Positions 22,931 through 33,403 of a DNA stretch of 64,000 nucleotides are shown one piece after another (the stretch's first letter is position 1; each line of letters opens with the position of its first letter). The position numbers and the translations under genes are program-made. This DNA is from Thuidium tamariscinum (taxonomy: Eukaryota; Streptophyta; Bryopsida; Hypnales; Thuidiaceae). A model generated the notes under the pieces. That model did not search any database, was not told the origin of the DNA, and worked only from the letters and a program-made list of their open reading frames with translations. The DNA lies in the NCBI GenBank assembly GCA_947034885.2, contig OZ019759.1, positions 12,030,501 through 12,094,500 of the forward strand. Direction: 5' to 3'.

Positions 22931-24920
22931 CAGATGGCCGCCATATGTGAGCCCTCGAGATGGCACTCAGGACTCTGGGTCCATTTTTCGCGATTAAATA
23001 GCAAAAATTAGCTAAATTATTCAAGAAAAAGACATAAAAAGAGTGTTGAAGGAGTTTTGGTGTCAGTTTATGCCAAAATGGTGGAAAACCAACTTAGAAG
23101 GTGGAAAATTCCTAAACCTAGAAATTTGAATCATTCTAAGTCTCCAAAGCAAGTTTATGTGAAGATTTAGTAATTTCGAGAGAAATAAGGAATCGAGAGT
23201 TAGTCAGTCCTAGTACTTGTCTGTGCAAAGTCAACCTTTTAAGGATGCACATGACATACTGACTAAGCTAAAAGAGTCTACTACGAGCCTAGAAGAGTTA
23301 CCAAGGCTTAAATTCAATTTTGGAACTAGTTGGATTTAAAAGTAAAACCACTGTAAATGACTTGGAGAATTCGAGCTTCACGAGATAAAAGATGGAGGAT
23401 TGGAGATTGAAGACTACAGAAAGGTGTTCCAAGGGTAGGAGCATGCCAGGAGCGAACGAGAATCAAACAATTGTCCAAGATTCCCGGGCATCGGGAATTA
23501 AATTGTCCAATTGGGCAAAATAATTTCAAATTACTAAAATTAGAATAGTGCAAGGTCGCGTGGGACTTACACTAAGAATCTAGGAGTGCCTTAGATGCTA
23601 CCCAATTTATTTCGGATTTTTCCGAAATTCCACGTTGACTCCATGGGAAGTCAACCGCACATAGAAATGTTTGTAAATTCATGGAAATTACGTATGATGC
23701 GATAAAATCTCACTAAAAATTAGGATAAGTTTTTGTGTGCTTAATAAGTGCCCAATCAAGTTTGAAGACATTCCAACATTCCCAACTACCAGAATCGGCA
23801 TCGACATCGAATTTCAATGGAATTTACAAGTTGGCGGCGGGTTGACCGGCGTATCAGGAGCGAATGATGTCTGATTGTCGCAAATAAGGAGTCATTCCTT
23901 ACTCTCACAGACATTCCTAACAACCGTGGCCTGACAGATTCATCGAAATGCGCAAATCCTAGAAGTTAGACTTTTGACTTTTAATTGGAGTTACCGTAAT
24001 TCCAATTTGGGCGGGCAAACGGCCTAGGAGTGAGGGGTAAGGGGTCCCCTAGGCTAGTGGGGGTCTTCTGAAGACAATGGTGTAGACGGTTTTCCGTTTC
24101 AAGTTGTTCCCTAAAAGATAGAGAGGGTCAGCTCTTAGTTTGACTTTTTAATCATTAATTGCGGTTAATTAGAAGTGATTTTGGAAATATCTCTTGGAAA
24201 ATCGAAGATTGGATTTGGTCAAGATCTCTTTCTTGCGTAAAAAGCCATTTTTGGGCTAAAGAAAGACAATTTTCAAAATGACTTTTGGTTAATTTGCAAA
24301 ATATCTACGTAAATTAGGGTTAATTTCAAAATATTTTGGGTTAAGATCTTGGATTTGATTTGGCCAAGATTTCATTAGCCAAATGGGGATGTTTTTAGAA
24401 ATTTTTACCATTAAACAAGTATTATTTTGGAATTACATTAGGGTAGTTTAGGGTAGGAAGTAACAAAGTGTTTTCACCGGCAATTACCGAGAGGGGCCCG
24501 GCTACGGGTATATAAGGGCCCCCCTCGAGGTTGCCAGTACTCTTATTTCTCGCACCGACACTTTGTTCTTATTTTGTGCTACCGACGTGGTCGGAGCACT
24601 ACTTGGACCAAAGATTTTAGCCAAGTTTTGTTTTATGTTTAAGGTTGAAACTTTGAAGGTTTAGGGCCCCTTCAACTGATTTTTTCCACCCTTGATTATG
24701 TAAGGGACTAAGCCTCTAGTTCGTGCTAACAACTACCTTGTGAAATTTCAAGCATTGAGTGCCAAAGTTTGGTTTAAACACTGTCATGTGTACCTCCTTT
24801 GGTGGCAAAATCTTGAAATACTAAGAAACTTTAAGAACTCAGCGTGAAAGTTTGGTTAAACACTGTCATGTGTACCTCCTTTTGCGATTAATAGCTCTTA
24901 AAGTACTACCACGGATCATT
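22931..24920 (+). repeat. LTR-like region with internal promoter
   Basis: The left end GCAGATGGCCGCCATATGTGAGCCC recurs at 40276, and further patches (GTTGACCGGCGTA.C; GAGTGAGGGGT) recur in the same order at 40960-41180. A strong TATA box lies at 24509-24515. A direct duplication near the end repeats AACACTGTCATGTGTACCTCC at about 24776 and 24862. This fits the U3-R layout of a decayed LTR, but exact ends and a target duplication were not found. Confidence 0.35.
24509..24515 (+). promoter_or_regulatory. TATA box in LTR-like region
   Basis: TATATAA in GGGTATATAAGGGCCCC, in a GC-rich context after a long AT-rich stretch; a good core-promoter candidate. Confidence 0.5.
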
Positions 24921-25170
24921 CCTCATAGGAGAAGTTATATTATCCATAACACCAACCCCGTTAAGCCCCGACTTGAGAAAACGGTTACAGGATAAGGCCC
25001 ACTTAGCCAACTCCAACAACCCATAATTCTCAAAAGATTGGTAGTTAAGGGATTGACCCCTTGATGCCTTTCCTTCACTTTGCCACAAATCAAACTTCTT
25101 GTGTTACACTTGTGGTTAAAGTAGTTAGGGTGGAATTGACCCTTAAAGTCAATTTCCTATAACCAGTCTT

Positions 25171-25357
25171 AGTATTCAAATTCAGTCCAGACCGCAACCA
25201 GCCTAGTATTCAAATTCAGTCCAGACCAAGCAACCAGCTAGTATTCAAACTCAGTCCAGACCAAGCAACTAGCTAGTATTCAAATTCAGTCCAGACCGCA
25301 ACCAGCTAGTATCCGAATTCAGTCCAGACCGCAACCAACTAGTATCCGAATTTAGCC
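25171..25357 (+). repeat. Six tandem ~32-36-bp units
   Basis: The unit is close to TAGTATTCAAATTCAGTCCAG followed by ACC(AAG)CAACCAGC. The copies vary by small indels (CCGCAACC versus CCAAGCAACC). They are followed at 25440-25620 by a GC-rich patch with repeated CCGTCCGAGGTCAGCGTCC. Confidence 0.85.
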
Positions 25358-25620
25358 CAAACTGCGGCCACCCCCTCTTCCCTCCGCCGGCCAATCACGC
25401 CCCGCCACGCGGCAGGGGTGACGGGGCCCGAACGAGGAGTCCGCCCAATAGAAGGCGGCCACGTGGCAGCATCTGTCCGGAACCAAGGCCCGTCCGAGGT
25501 CAGCGTCCATCTGGAGCCAAGGTCCGTCCGAGGTCAGCGTCCGTCCGGAGAGCCAGGGTTTTGGGAGCCAGGGCCTGTTCGGGGAGCCAAGGCCTTCGGG
25601 AAGCTAGGGTCTGTTGGGGA

Positions 25621-26970
25621 GATCGGAGTCCAAAAACTCACATTCTCAAAACACCAAAAATCCTCACGTAAGTGCATCCTCATACAAAAAACTTGTCATT
25701 ACAATCATTTGAATTTTAGTAGAATTAAAGGGGAGTTGCAAAGGAAACTAACAACTTCCACATTCAATTTCCCACCCAAAATTAAACAATTGTAACGTCA
25801 AGAGAATTAGCCCAATTCTTTCCGACTCAAAACTCCATAGCCACCACTCCTCTTACAACAATTGCAAAACATTTCGGAAGCAAAGTGAGGAGGGAGGAGA
25901 GGAATTAGAAGAATTAAGGAAGGAATTAGGATTAAAATATTCATATCCAAAGAATATTACTATTGAATAAGGTTCTTTATTCCGCAAGGTTGACCTTTGG
26001 TATTAAAGAACTATTTAAAAGGAATCCTACTATTGAATTTATTCTTATTCTTTAGGAATGTTCTACATTCTTTGGTAGTTAGTTATTAATTAGATTCTTA
26101 GACGGCTTGGATTTTGTTGGTTTTATTTTATTAGGTCTAATAAGCCAAAAGGAAAGAAACAAATTGACAACCAATTTCTTTAGAATTAATACAGATTCAA
26201 AAATTAATTAGATTCGAAAAGATTTGAAGATGATTTCTTGATTAAAATATTCTAATAAGCCAAAGGGGAAACAAACAAATTGCCAACCAATTTCTTTAGA
26301 ATTAACACAAATTCAAAATTTAATTAGATTTGAAAAGATTTGATGACAATTTCTGATTTAAAATAATTAAATCAATTTGGATTTTGAATATTAACTTAGA
26401 ACCAAAAGGAAAAACTAAAACAACTAACCATTAACTTCCATTGATTTCTTTAGAATAGAATATTTGCTAACCAAATAGGTAGACTAAGTCAAATTGAAGT
26501 ATTTCCTAATTACCGGGAATTTCAGAATATAAAGGATTACGCAATCAATTTAGCACTACATAACCTTTAATTTCCTTTCAACCAGGATAGATTTAATTGA
26601 CCAACAACGTGAGAATTACTATGGATTAGATGGGAAGCCGGGATGATTTTGATGGCGAGGTCGTGGGGGAATATTTACACATGATGATGTTTGACGATGG
26701 GACTATGGAGATTTACGCAAAGGAGGTAAACCGCTCCCATTTGATTTTCATTCTCATTGTTTTACTATTAAGTTTCTTTTTACCAAACGCTTGGAATCAA
26801 AACTAAGCACAATTTCAATTAACAAAGTAGAATAGAATAGAATAGATTAGTTGAATTTTAAACATAATATTATATTAGAAAAACTTAAAGACGTGACTAA
26901 AAGAGTTCATTGCTTGGAAGGCTCTCTTTTAATACCCAATTGGAGAGAAAACTCAATTAGACACAGGACT
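25621..26970. other. AT-rich stretch, probable retroelement leader
   Basis: Contains an internal repeat around AACAAATTG.CAACCAATTTC (26160 and 26277). A short reading near 26630-26727 (DDFDGEVVGEYLHMMMF) ends in a GAGGTAAAC donor-like word. It lies just before the gag at 26971. No gene is supported. Confidence 0.35.
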
Positions 26971-28025
26971 CGTGTGATAAACTTCTAGCTCTAGGGTGGA
27001 GTTAGGAGCGCTCACAAGATTCTCATCTCCCACTTGGTTACCGACCATGGTTATTATCTTATCTGGTTCCCCAATACACTAGCAGGAGCGGCTTACTCTT
27101 GGTATCGCTCCCACGAGGCCAGGACCTTTGTAACATGGAGGTAGCTCCAAGCAGCATTCCTTAGATATTTCCGCCCAGATTCTAGACAGCAGCAGGCACT
27201 GACAGCCCTCACTGACATACAGCAGGGCCCACCGGAGGACATCACCACCTACGCCCATCGCTTCCAAATGGCATGTACCCGCTTTGTAGGGGGGCTACTC
27301 AACGACGGCACCATACGGCACTACTTCATCCAGGGTATAGACTTGGCACCTACCATTCAAGAGATCCTATCTCGGCGACCGGTCACCCTCGAAGATGCGA
27401 TACGTGCAGCATTGGAGATCGAGATCATCGACAAGGAAAATGATTGCATGGTGCGGAGGGCAATTGACCCCATACCAGCTTTCATCCCAGTTTACCAACA
27501 AGCGGTTAGCCCCCTGGTTTATCGTCCCTCGGCGCCCAAGGAGGAAGCTTACCCCTTGGCCACTCAAGATCCCATCTTATCACTAATTGCTCCTGTTGAC
27601 CAACTTCGTACAAAGATGCGACAGGTTTCCAGTGACATGACACGAGTAGTGCGGGAGTTAGCGGAGCAGATGGTTTGCTTGGTGAAGGGCCAAAGTCAGC
27701 AACCCCTTCCTCAATACCACGAGTCTGGCACACACTCTTAGGGGGGGGGGTGCAACCATTGCGGCCAGGCCAACCATACGCTGCCATTCTGCCCGATGAC
27801 TAAAGACACTCCTCCCCCGCCCCGACCGCGTGGGTCGGCACAGCCTTATCAGCATCCAAATGCTCGACCTCAGGTACGCAGCAACAACTCTTCCGATCGG
27901 TTCAGACCTTTTAAGTGCCCCACGTGTAGGAGGGGCCATCCACCAGGGCAGTGTTGGACGGAGAACAATGTGATCTGTGAGCGTTGCGGTGACCACCACC
28001 CCACAATCCGTTGTAACGTCTAAGA
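26971..28025 (+). pseudogene. gag: gag (capsid and zinc knuckles) of a Ty3-like element
   Basis: One frame carries the capsid region (GYYLIWFPNTLAGAAYSWYR, TWR*LQAAFLRYFRPDSRQQ, FVGGLLNDGTIRHYFIQG) and three zinc knuckles: CNHCGQANHTLPFC, CPTCRRGHPPGQC and CERCGDHHPTIRC. Stops occur at about 27140 (CAG to TAG against the 9-kb copy), 27739 and 28021. A run of ten G follows the 27739 stop. The capsid and knuckles would package element RNA. The same region at 8847-9478 is almost identical, and 9773-11081 is a diverged relative. Confidence 0.85.
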
Positions 28026-29891
28026 CAAGGTTATTACCCTCGAGCTACCCAAACACGACTATGCTAGACAGTCCCAAGACAACCAACAGGGAGTGCGGTC
28101 TATCGAGCCTCTTGAGGCGGCCGGCCCCCCTAACATGTACTACGACCACGCGGCTCATAGGCAAATCCAGAATGCCCCCCCCCCCCCGGCCGTTCAAACC
28201 GCGCAGGGGGTCATTTCGATGCCATCGATGCAGAGTACTCAAGATGTCCGATTGATCAGCGTGGGCGCCTCGCCTAGCGTAGAGGTCACCGAATTCCGGA
28301 GTACTCTATTGATCACGACCTCGCTTGAGCTGGAATTGATGCAGAAATCCCTACTAGCCTTAGTGGTCACCAGAGGAGGGGCCAAGACTAACCCCCCTGC
28401 TTGAGAGGACCTTGATGAAGTCGACTCACTGGAGTCTAGTTCCCATAGTAGTATGCATTTGTATTCATCCCCGGGTTCCCCCCAGTTTTTCGACCTATAG
28501 TGCACATTGAAGGAGACGGCTAAGGAGGTCCGATTCCATGAGAACCTTCCCACCCGCACCGAGATGGATGAAAACGAGTTCCAATTTGTTCAAAGAGGAA
28601 CTCCTTTCCACCCAACTAGCCCTCGATTGAGGGCTAAGCCCCGCAAGGGCTCTAACCCCTCTATCCCTTATAACCTGTGGGATGATTTAGCCTCTGCAAA
28701 GGCAAACATCTCTTTTGGACAGTTAGTGAACGCTGCCCCTACCTTGCGGCGCCAACTGAAGGAAGGGGCAACTATCCCACGCATCCCACAATTGGTGGGA
28801 CATGTCAGTCAATCAGATCCTCCGCTTGAACCGGAGGCATTCCCTATTGATCCCGACCAGCCTGAGGCATTAGATCTTGATCCCCCCTTAGGGTCGAAGG
28901 AGGCTCAAGAGGCTTTCGATCCCATAGAGATTGATGTGGAGGTGGTTGATAAGATCATCCCCAAAACCCTAGTCGGCGATGGGAGCGGGGTCAACATCAT
29001 GCCCGCTTTCACCATGCGCAGGCTAGGTCTAGTCATCACCCACCCATCCTTGATTACTCTCAATTGTGCAGATCAGAGATTGGTCAAGACCTTGGGCCGA
29101 ATCAAGGACCCCCGAGTTCAGACAGGGGGGAGTAGATTACCTACTTACCTTCGAAGTTCTACTGCTCGAAGGAGAGGCATGTGCAACTTATCCCTTGCTC
29201 TTGGGTCATGGATTCCTCCGCCAATGTGGCGGCATTGTCAATTGGGCAGAGAAGAAGCCCACCTTCACTTATGGTCCAAAAAATGCAAGGACAGTAGTGG
29301 CCATTGCGTCCACAGGTCCCCCGCTGAGGGCATTGGGACTGTTCACGGTCCAGTCCATTCTAGACCACCCCCCTTCCAACCCAAGGCACTTGAAGTGCAT
29401 GGGTCCGGGCCTCTATGGGTTTGAAGATGATGGCTCACTCGAGCAATGGCTCTGCAAGCATCCCTATTCCGGTAACGACGCTTATGTCATCACCGAAGTT
29501 CCTGCACCCCTTGGAGGTACCATCACCGCGGAGGGCGACGACGAATCCACCGCTGAGTCTGAGCGCCGTACGGACATACCCAAGCCGCCTCGACCACCGT
29601 TGCGCTCTTCATACCAAGTAACTATATCCAATCCACCACCGCCAGATTTGCGGACTACCGCTCCTCCAGCTGCGCCAACCCCGCGAAACCTCCGTCGGTC
29701 GGCCCCTCCACCAGCGAGGCGCTCGCCTATCGCTGCCGCTCTCCGGCCGCTCCATCTTCGGCCGACTGTTCCATCTTCCCAATGTGTGAAGTGCAGCATG
29801 CACCATGAGACGCAAGCAGGCCGAGTGCATCAGCCGGCCAGACCTTCAACTCCGAGGGGACAAGCCTCCGAGGTCCGCCCTTCTCCGATCG
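28026..29891 (+). pseudogene. Linker, aspartic protease and Pro-rich tail of the same element
   Basis: The gag frame continues with stops at about 28402 and 28498. The retropepsin region reads KIIPKTLVGDGSGVNIMPAF; the active-site triplet position holds GDGSG, where the 14-kb copy has DDGSS, so the first Asp is changed. A one-base insertion after the G run at about 29131 shifts the frame. The second half (LLLGHGFLRQCGGIVNWAE) follows in the new frame and runs on in a Pro/Ala/Arg-rich tail. Unit D begins at 29892 and ends the similarity. No reverse transcriptase is present. A run of about 13 C near 28176 may also be a slippage site. Confidence 0.75.
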
Positions 29892-30112
29892 CAGGAACTA
29901 AGCAACCGGAATTTCTCATGGAACGGGTAAAATCCTGCAATAATACCGGATAATGCTGTAGTGACTGGTAGCGGAACAAATCTGATCCATAGAAATTGGA
30001 AAACCGGAAGGAAAATGATTCTGGACCCCTACAGAACCAGAACAGATCCTTTCCGGACTTGGTACTAATCGGATGGAAACGAAAACGGAAGACCGGATCC
30101 ATTTTTGGAGAC

Positions 30113-30119
30113 TATATAA
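30113..30119 (+). promoter_or_regulatory. TATA box of unit D
   Basis: TATATAA within GGAGACTATATAAGGCC, identical in unit F at 47858. It lies about 360 bases before the ATG, with a GT-rich leader between. Confidence 0.65.
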
Positions 30120-30471
30120 GGCCTGACATTTTCAGTTTGCCCATTTGCTCTCAGGCGCTCCGTTGTGTGTGTTTTTTTAACCCTCAGCGTTTTGAATTCA
30201 TTTACCTTTCTGTGAGTTAGTTTTTCGTGCGGGGTTTGTGGCGCAACTTTTTGTGGCGCAGCTGTCAGTGGTAGCGCCTGGTATTTGTCAAAGCGGGCGG
30301 TTGTCAGTGTGCGCGAGTTTCAGACGGCTGCGCCGGTGCATTGGTGTGCGCGGGAGGTGTGTGTATTTGTGCAGGTGGTTATTTTGGGCTGTCTGTGCTG
30401 TGAGTGTTTGTGAGGAACGGGACGTGCGGCTAGGAGGGAAGTGAGGTAGTGTGGGTTTCCGGATAGTTGCC

Positions 30472-32142
30472 ATGCCGCAGCTACGCCGGAAGAGGAACGA
30501 GTCGACTACACCCCCGCCCGCAAGAGTGAAACTTAGAAAAGTAGTTCCGCTCATCCCTTCCACAGAGCCGAAGAAAGGCAATTTGATGGCGGACTTGACC
30601 ACCATGGGGTGCTTAGGGTTTGCAGAGATACCCTGGGGGTTCAAGGAGGAGCGGATGGTCAAGGAGTTGTTGAAGAAGGTGTCGAACCAGTTCGACAACA
30701 CGGAACGGGGAATGGCGCACAAATGGACGGAAGCGTAGTGGAGAGCGATTTACGGGTTCAAGCACCAGGGGCATGGACCAGCCGGGAGGAAGGTAGATTT
30801 CCTCCAGAACAAGTTCCACGGCACCCCTCATCCGAAGGACGGATTCCGGGTGATGGACTGCAATGACGACAGGCATAGGCGCCTATTGAAGTTTCTGCTT
30901 CCGGTCCTCCATCTGGAAAAGCCAACCCGGGTGACAGTCGGCTTGGCGAACACGATCTTTGGCGCCCTAAGCGAAGAACAAAAGGTGGATTGGGGCCGAA
31001 TAGTGGTGGACTTGATCACTCGGTTACTAAACAACATCGGGAAGAGTAGGGCGACTCCCATCTCTCCCTACCTCTTCCACCTCTACCACCACTTGCAGCT
31101 CCTCACGGCTACGGAGGAAAAGACGTGGCACGCTCAGGAGATACTCTTGACGTACGGAGAGTCGGAAACGAATGATGAGGAGGTCTACTCCGAATCCGAA
31201 ACGGAAGCGGAGGACGAGGACAAGAACGAGGAACCGGAAGTTCCGCTCGTGAAGCGACAAAAGACCACACCGCCGAACACGAGAGGATCGCCTCCGGTCC
31301 GTAAGAATCCGGTCGCGGAAGACAGACCGGGACCATCCGAACCGGCAGCAGAAGAAATGGATCCCAAAGATCCGTTCGAGAAGTTGACAGTCATCTTGTG
31401 CAACATCCGAGCGGATTGGGAGATCAAACGGATCACCCTGGAGTCTATCGCGGATATGGTCAATGGCCAACCGGATAGTTCTCTTCCGGGTGTAGTGGGG
31501 AACTGCATCGCCTCACCCACGGATCTCGCCAAGTAGGAGGCGGAAAACCGGAAACTTCAGGAGGAAATTGACGGTTTGAAGGCGGAACTCCTTGTCCTCA
31601 GGGACAACGAGGCCGCTACTAAGGAGATGGCGGCGGAGACCGTCAAGCTGGCTGAGCACGTGAAGGCAATATTCGGGGAACCCGGATCGGTTGCCATCCG
31701 GGCTTGGTTATTTGACGAAGAGGTCCACAAGGAGAAGAAACTATCCGGAAGCCGGATAGTCCGGATCCTCTCTGACTTCTCCGAGCAGGTGGAGACAACT
31801 CTGGTGGAGGTTCGGAAGGCTGCGGAGCGGATGGAAGATTGCACCCGGAGACTGACGAAAATTCCGGTCAGACTCTCTGATCTGTCTCTTCCGGATCTTT
31901 CCGAAGGGTTGCCTCAGAGGCCAGGGAAGGACAAGACGCCGCAGTCCAAGAAGTCAGAGCGGGCGTCAACGGGTCAATGGGAGGCGGCAATCCAATTGTC
32001 GGAGTCTCCTGTGAGCCCGGTCACTGGAACTCCAGTTGCAGTGGACAGAGATTGGAATCGGAACCTCACTGAGGTTTTCGAGCAGATCAGAAGGGCGGAA
32101 AGCCCAACTATGGGCTCTAGAGTAGCAGAGGCAGAGAAATAG
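30472..32142 (+). pseudogene. Unit D ORF, A-F family protein (556 codons, two stops)
   Basis: Starts at ATG 30472 (MPQLRRKRNESTTPP) in a good context (TTGCCATGC). One frame runs to TAG 32140-32142, broken only by TAG at 30736 and 31534, where unit F has CAT and CAA. Blocks: IPWGFKEERMVKELL (about 55), TPHPKDGFRVMDC (about 115), EKPTRVTVGLANTIFGALS (about 150), TPISPYLFHLYHHLQLL (about 195). Next are an acidic linker with the NLS-like KRQKT, a coiled coil (ENRKLQEEIDGLKAELLVLR), the block WLFDEEVHKEKKLSGSRIVR, and a Ser/Pro-rich tail. It lacks the long basic tail of B, C and E. Function unknown; the layout suggests a nuclear or nucleic-acid-associated protein. Confidence 0.8.
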
Positions 32143-33403
32143 GTGTTAGGATTTCTTGTATTTTTAGTTTTTACTTAGAATCGGATCAGAATGTAATCCG
32201 GTCTGGATTAGGAACTTGGAGCGGGTTGGAATCCGTTCCAGTTCAGGAGTAGGTAGGAACGGATCCGCCGAGCGTTAATCGCGGCGGACTTGTATGGCGC
32301 TTTTTGCATTTTGCCCATTATTTAATTCAGTCCCCTCGCGGTGGATTGGGAGTCTCTCTTTTGCATTTCCTTGTGTATTTTATTCTCTCTTGCTTTGCGC
32401 GTGTATCTCCCGAGTTTGGCATGGCGGCGAGACGCGGAGTTAGGAAGGCGCAAGTGGTTTTGCAAGCAACATTCTCCCTTTGGTGCTTATTTTCCGTGCC
32501 TAAGTATATGAGAACGGGTAGAGAAGAGTTGGGAGTGTATTTCTAGTGCCTCAGCGCTTCTAAGACTTAAGATTCCGGGTGAGAAAGCCGTTGTTAGGCT
32601 AGACGAGAGGGAGGGATTCCTTAGTCGTGCTAAAGCTCCTAGGTAGGGAACCCGGTTGAGTGTCCGATCTCCTGTGAGGTCTCATCGTCCTAGTGACAAA
32701 CGGAAGAGTTCTGGTTAACGTTGGAACGGACGGGTACACTTGTAACCACCTGACTCCACAGGAACGGGAAGTAGTGCCAAAGTCGTTGTAGTATGAGAAG
32801 ATCGTACGGGGGATCTCTGTGTGACCTATAGTCCGGATTTCTATCCGTGTTGCTGTGAGAGATCAAACCGGATCTGAAGTAACTTTAGAGTTAACGAGTA
32901 GAAAGTAGGTCTTCAGCCACTATAAGTCACAGAAGGAGCGGTGGGCCTACCGCTCACAAAATCAAGCGGCGACCCCTCTGATGGTAAAACAGAGGCAAAG
33001 CTAAACCGGATTAAGGAACGGATACGTACGGATCATCCGGAACGGATTGGTCTAGAGAGGAAATCAGAAGCGGAATCCGTTAGGGTGCGGATCTGTTGCA
33101 GTTTGACGAAACGGATAAGTTCTGGGAAACCGGAATAGTCATGGAGCGGATCCGTTCCGGACCAGGTTGTTAGAATACTAGTTTTTACGGGATAGCGGGT
33201 TGTTGTCCTTGGGCTATTTTAATGTTTCCGGTTCTAAATCTAGAGCCGGATTGTAAAGTTTTTGGAACTGACCTATCTTAATCGCTTAACAAGGCCAGAT
33301 ACTTCACAGAATCTCGTAGGTTTGATCTTTAGAGTCACTTAGTTATACTCTACAATGATTTTTGTGAGTATAATGGGGAATTTACTTACCCTGTATTGCG
33401 ACA

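Larger units (their letters stand above)
29892..33403 (+). mobile_element. Unit D of the coding repeat family
   Basis: Collinear with unit F over its whole length. Similarity begins at CAGGAACTAAGCAACC and stops after TATTGCGACA. It abuts the gag-protease remnant on the left and unit E (opposite strand) on the right. No target duplication is seen. The 3' end reads ...CA, but the 5' end is not a clean TG. Layout: TATA box at 30113, ORF 30472-32142, then about 1.26 kb of CCGGA-rich non-coding sequence. Confidence 0.75.

Noticed and set aside
25171-25357. Regular ~32-36-bp repeats suggesting a CRISPR array
   Set aside because: There are no unique spacers between repeats and the genome context is eukaryotic; it is a plain tandem repeat.
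30451-30471. Start of the D/F ORFs at GTG (30451, 48195)
   Set aside because: A eukaryotic gene would use the ATG 21 bases later, in a good context and present in both units.
29892-33403. Unit D as a Helitron
   Set aside because: Unit F shows a TC at its start, but D does not, and neither ends in CTRR with a preceding hairpin.
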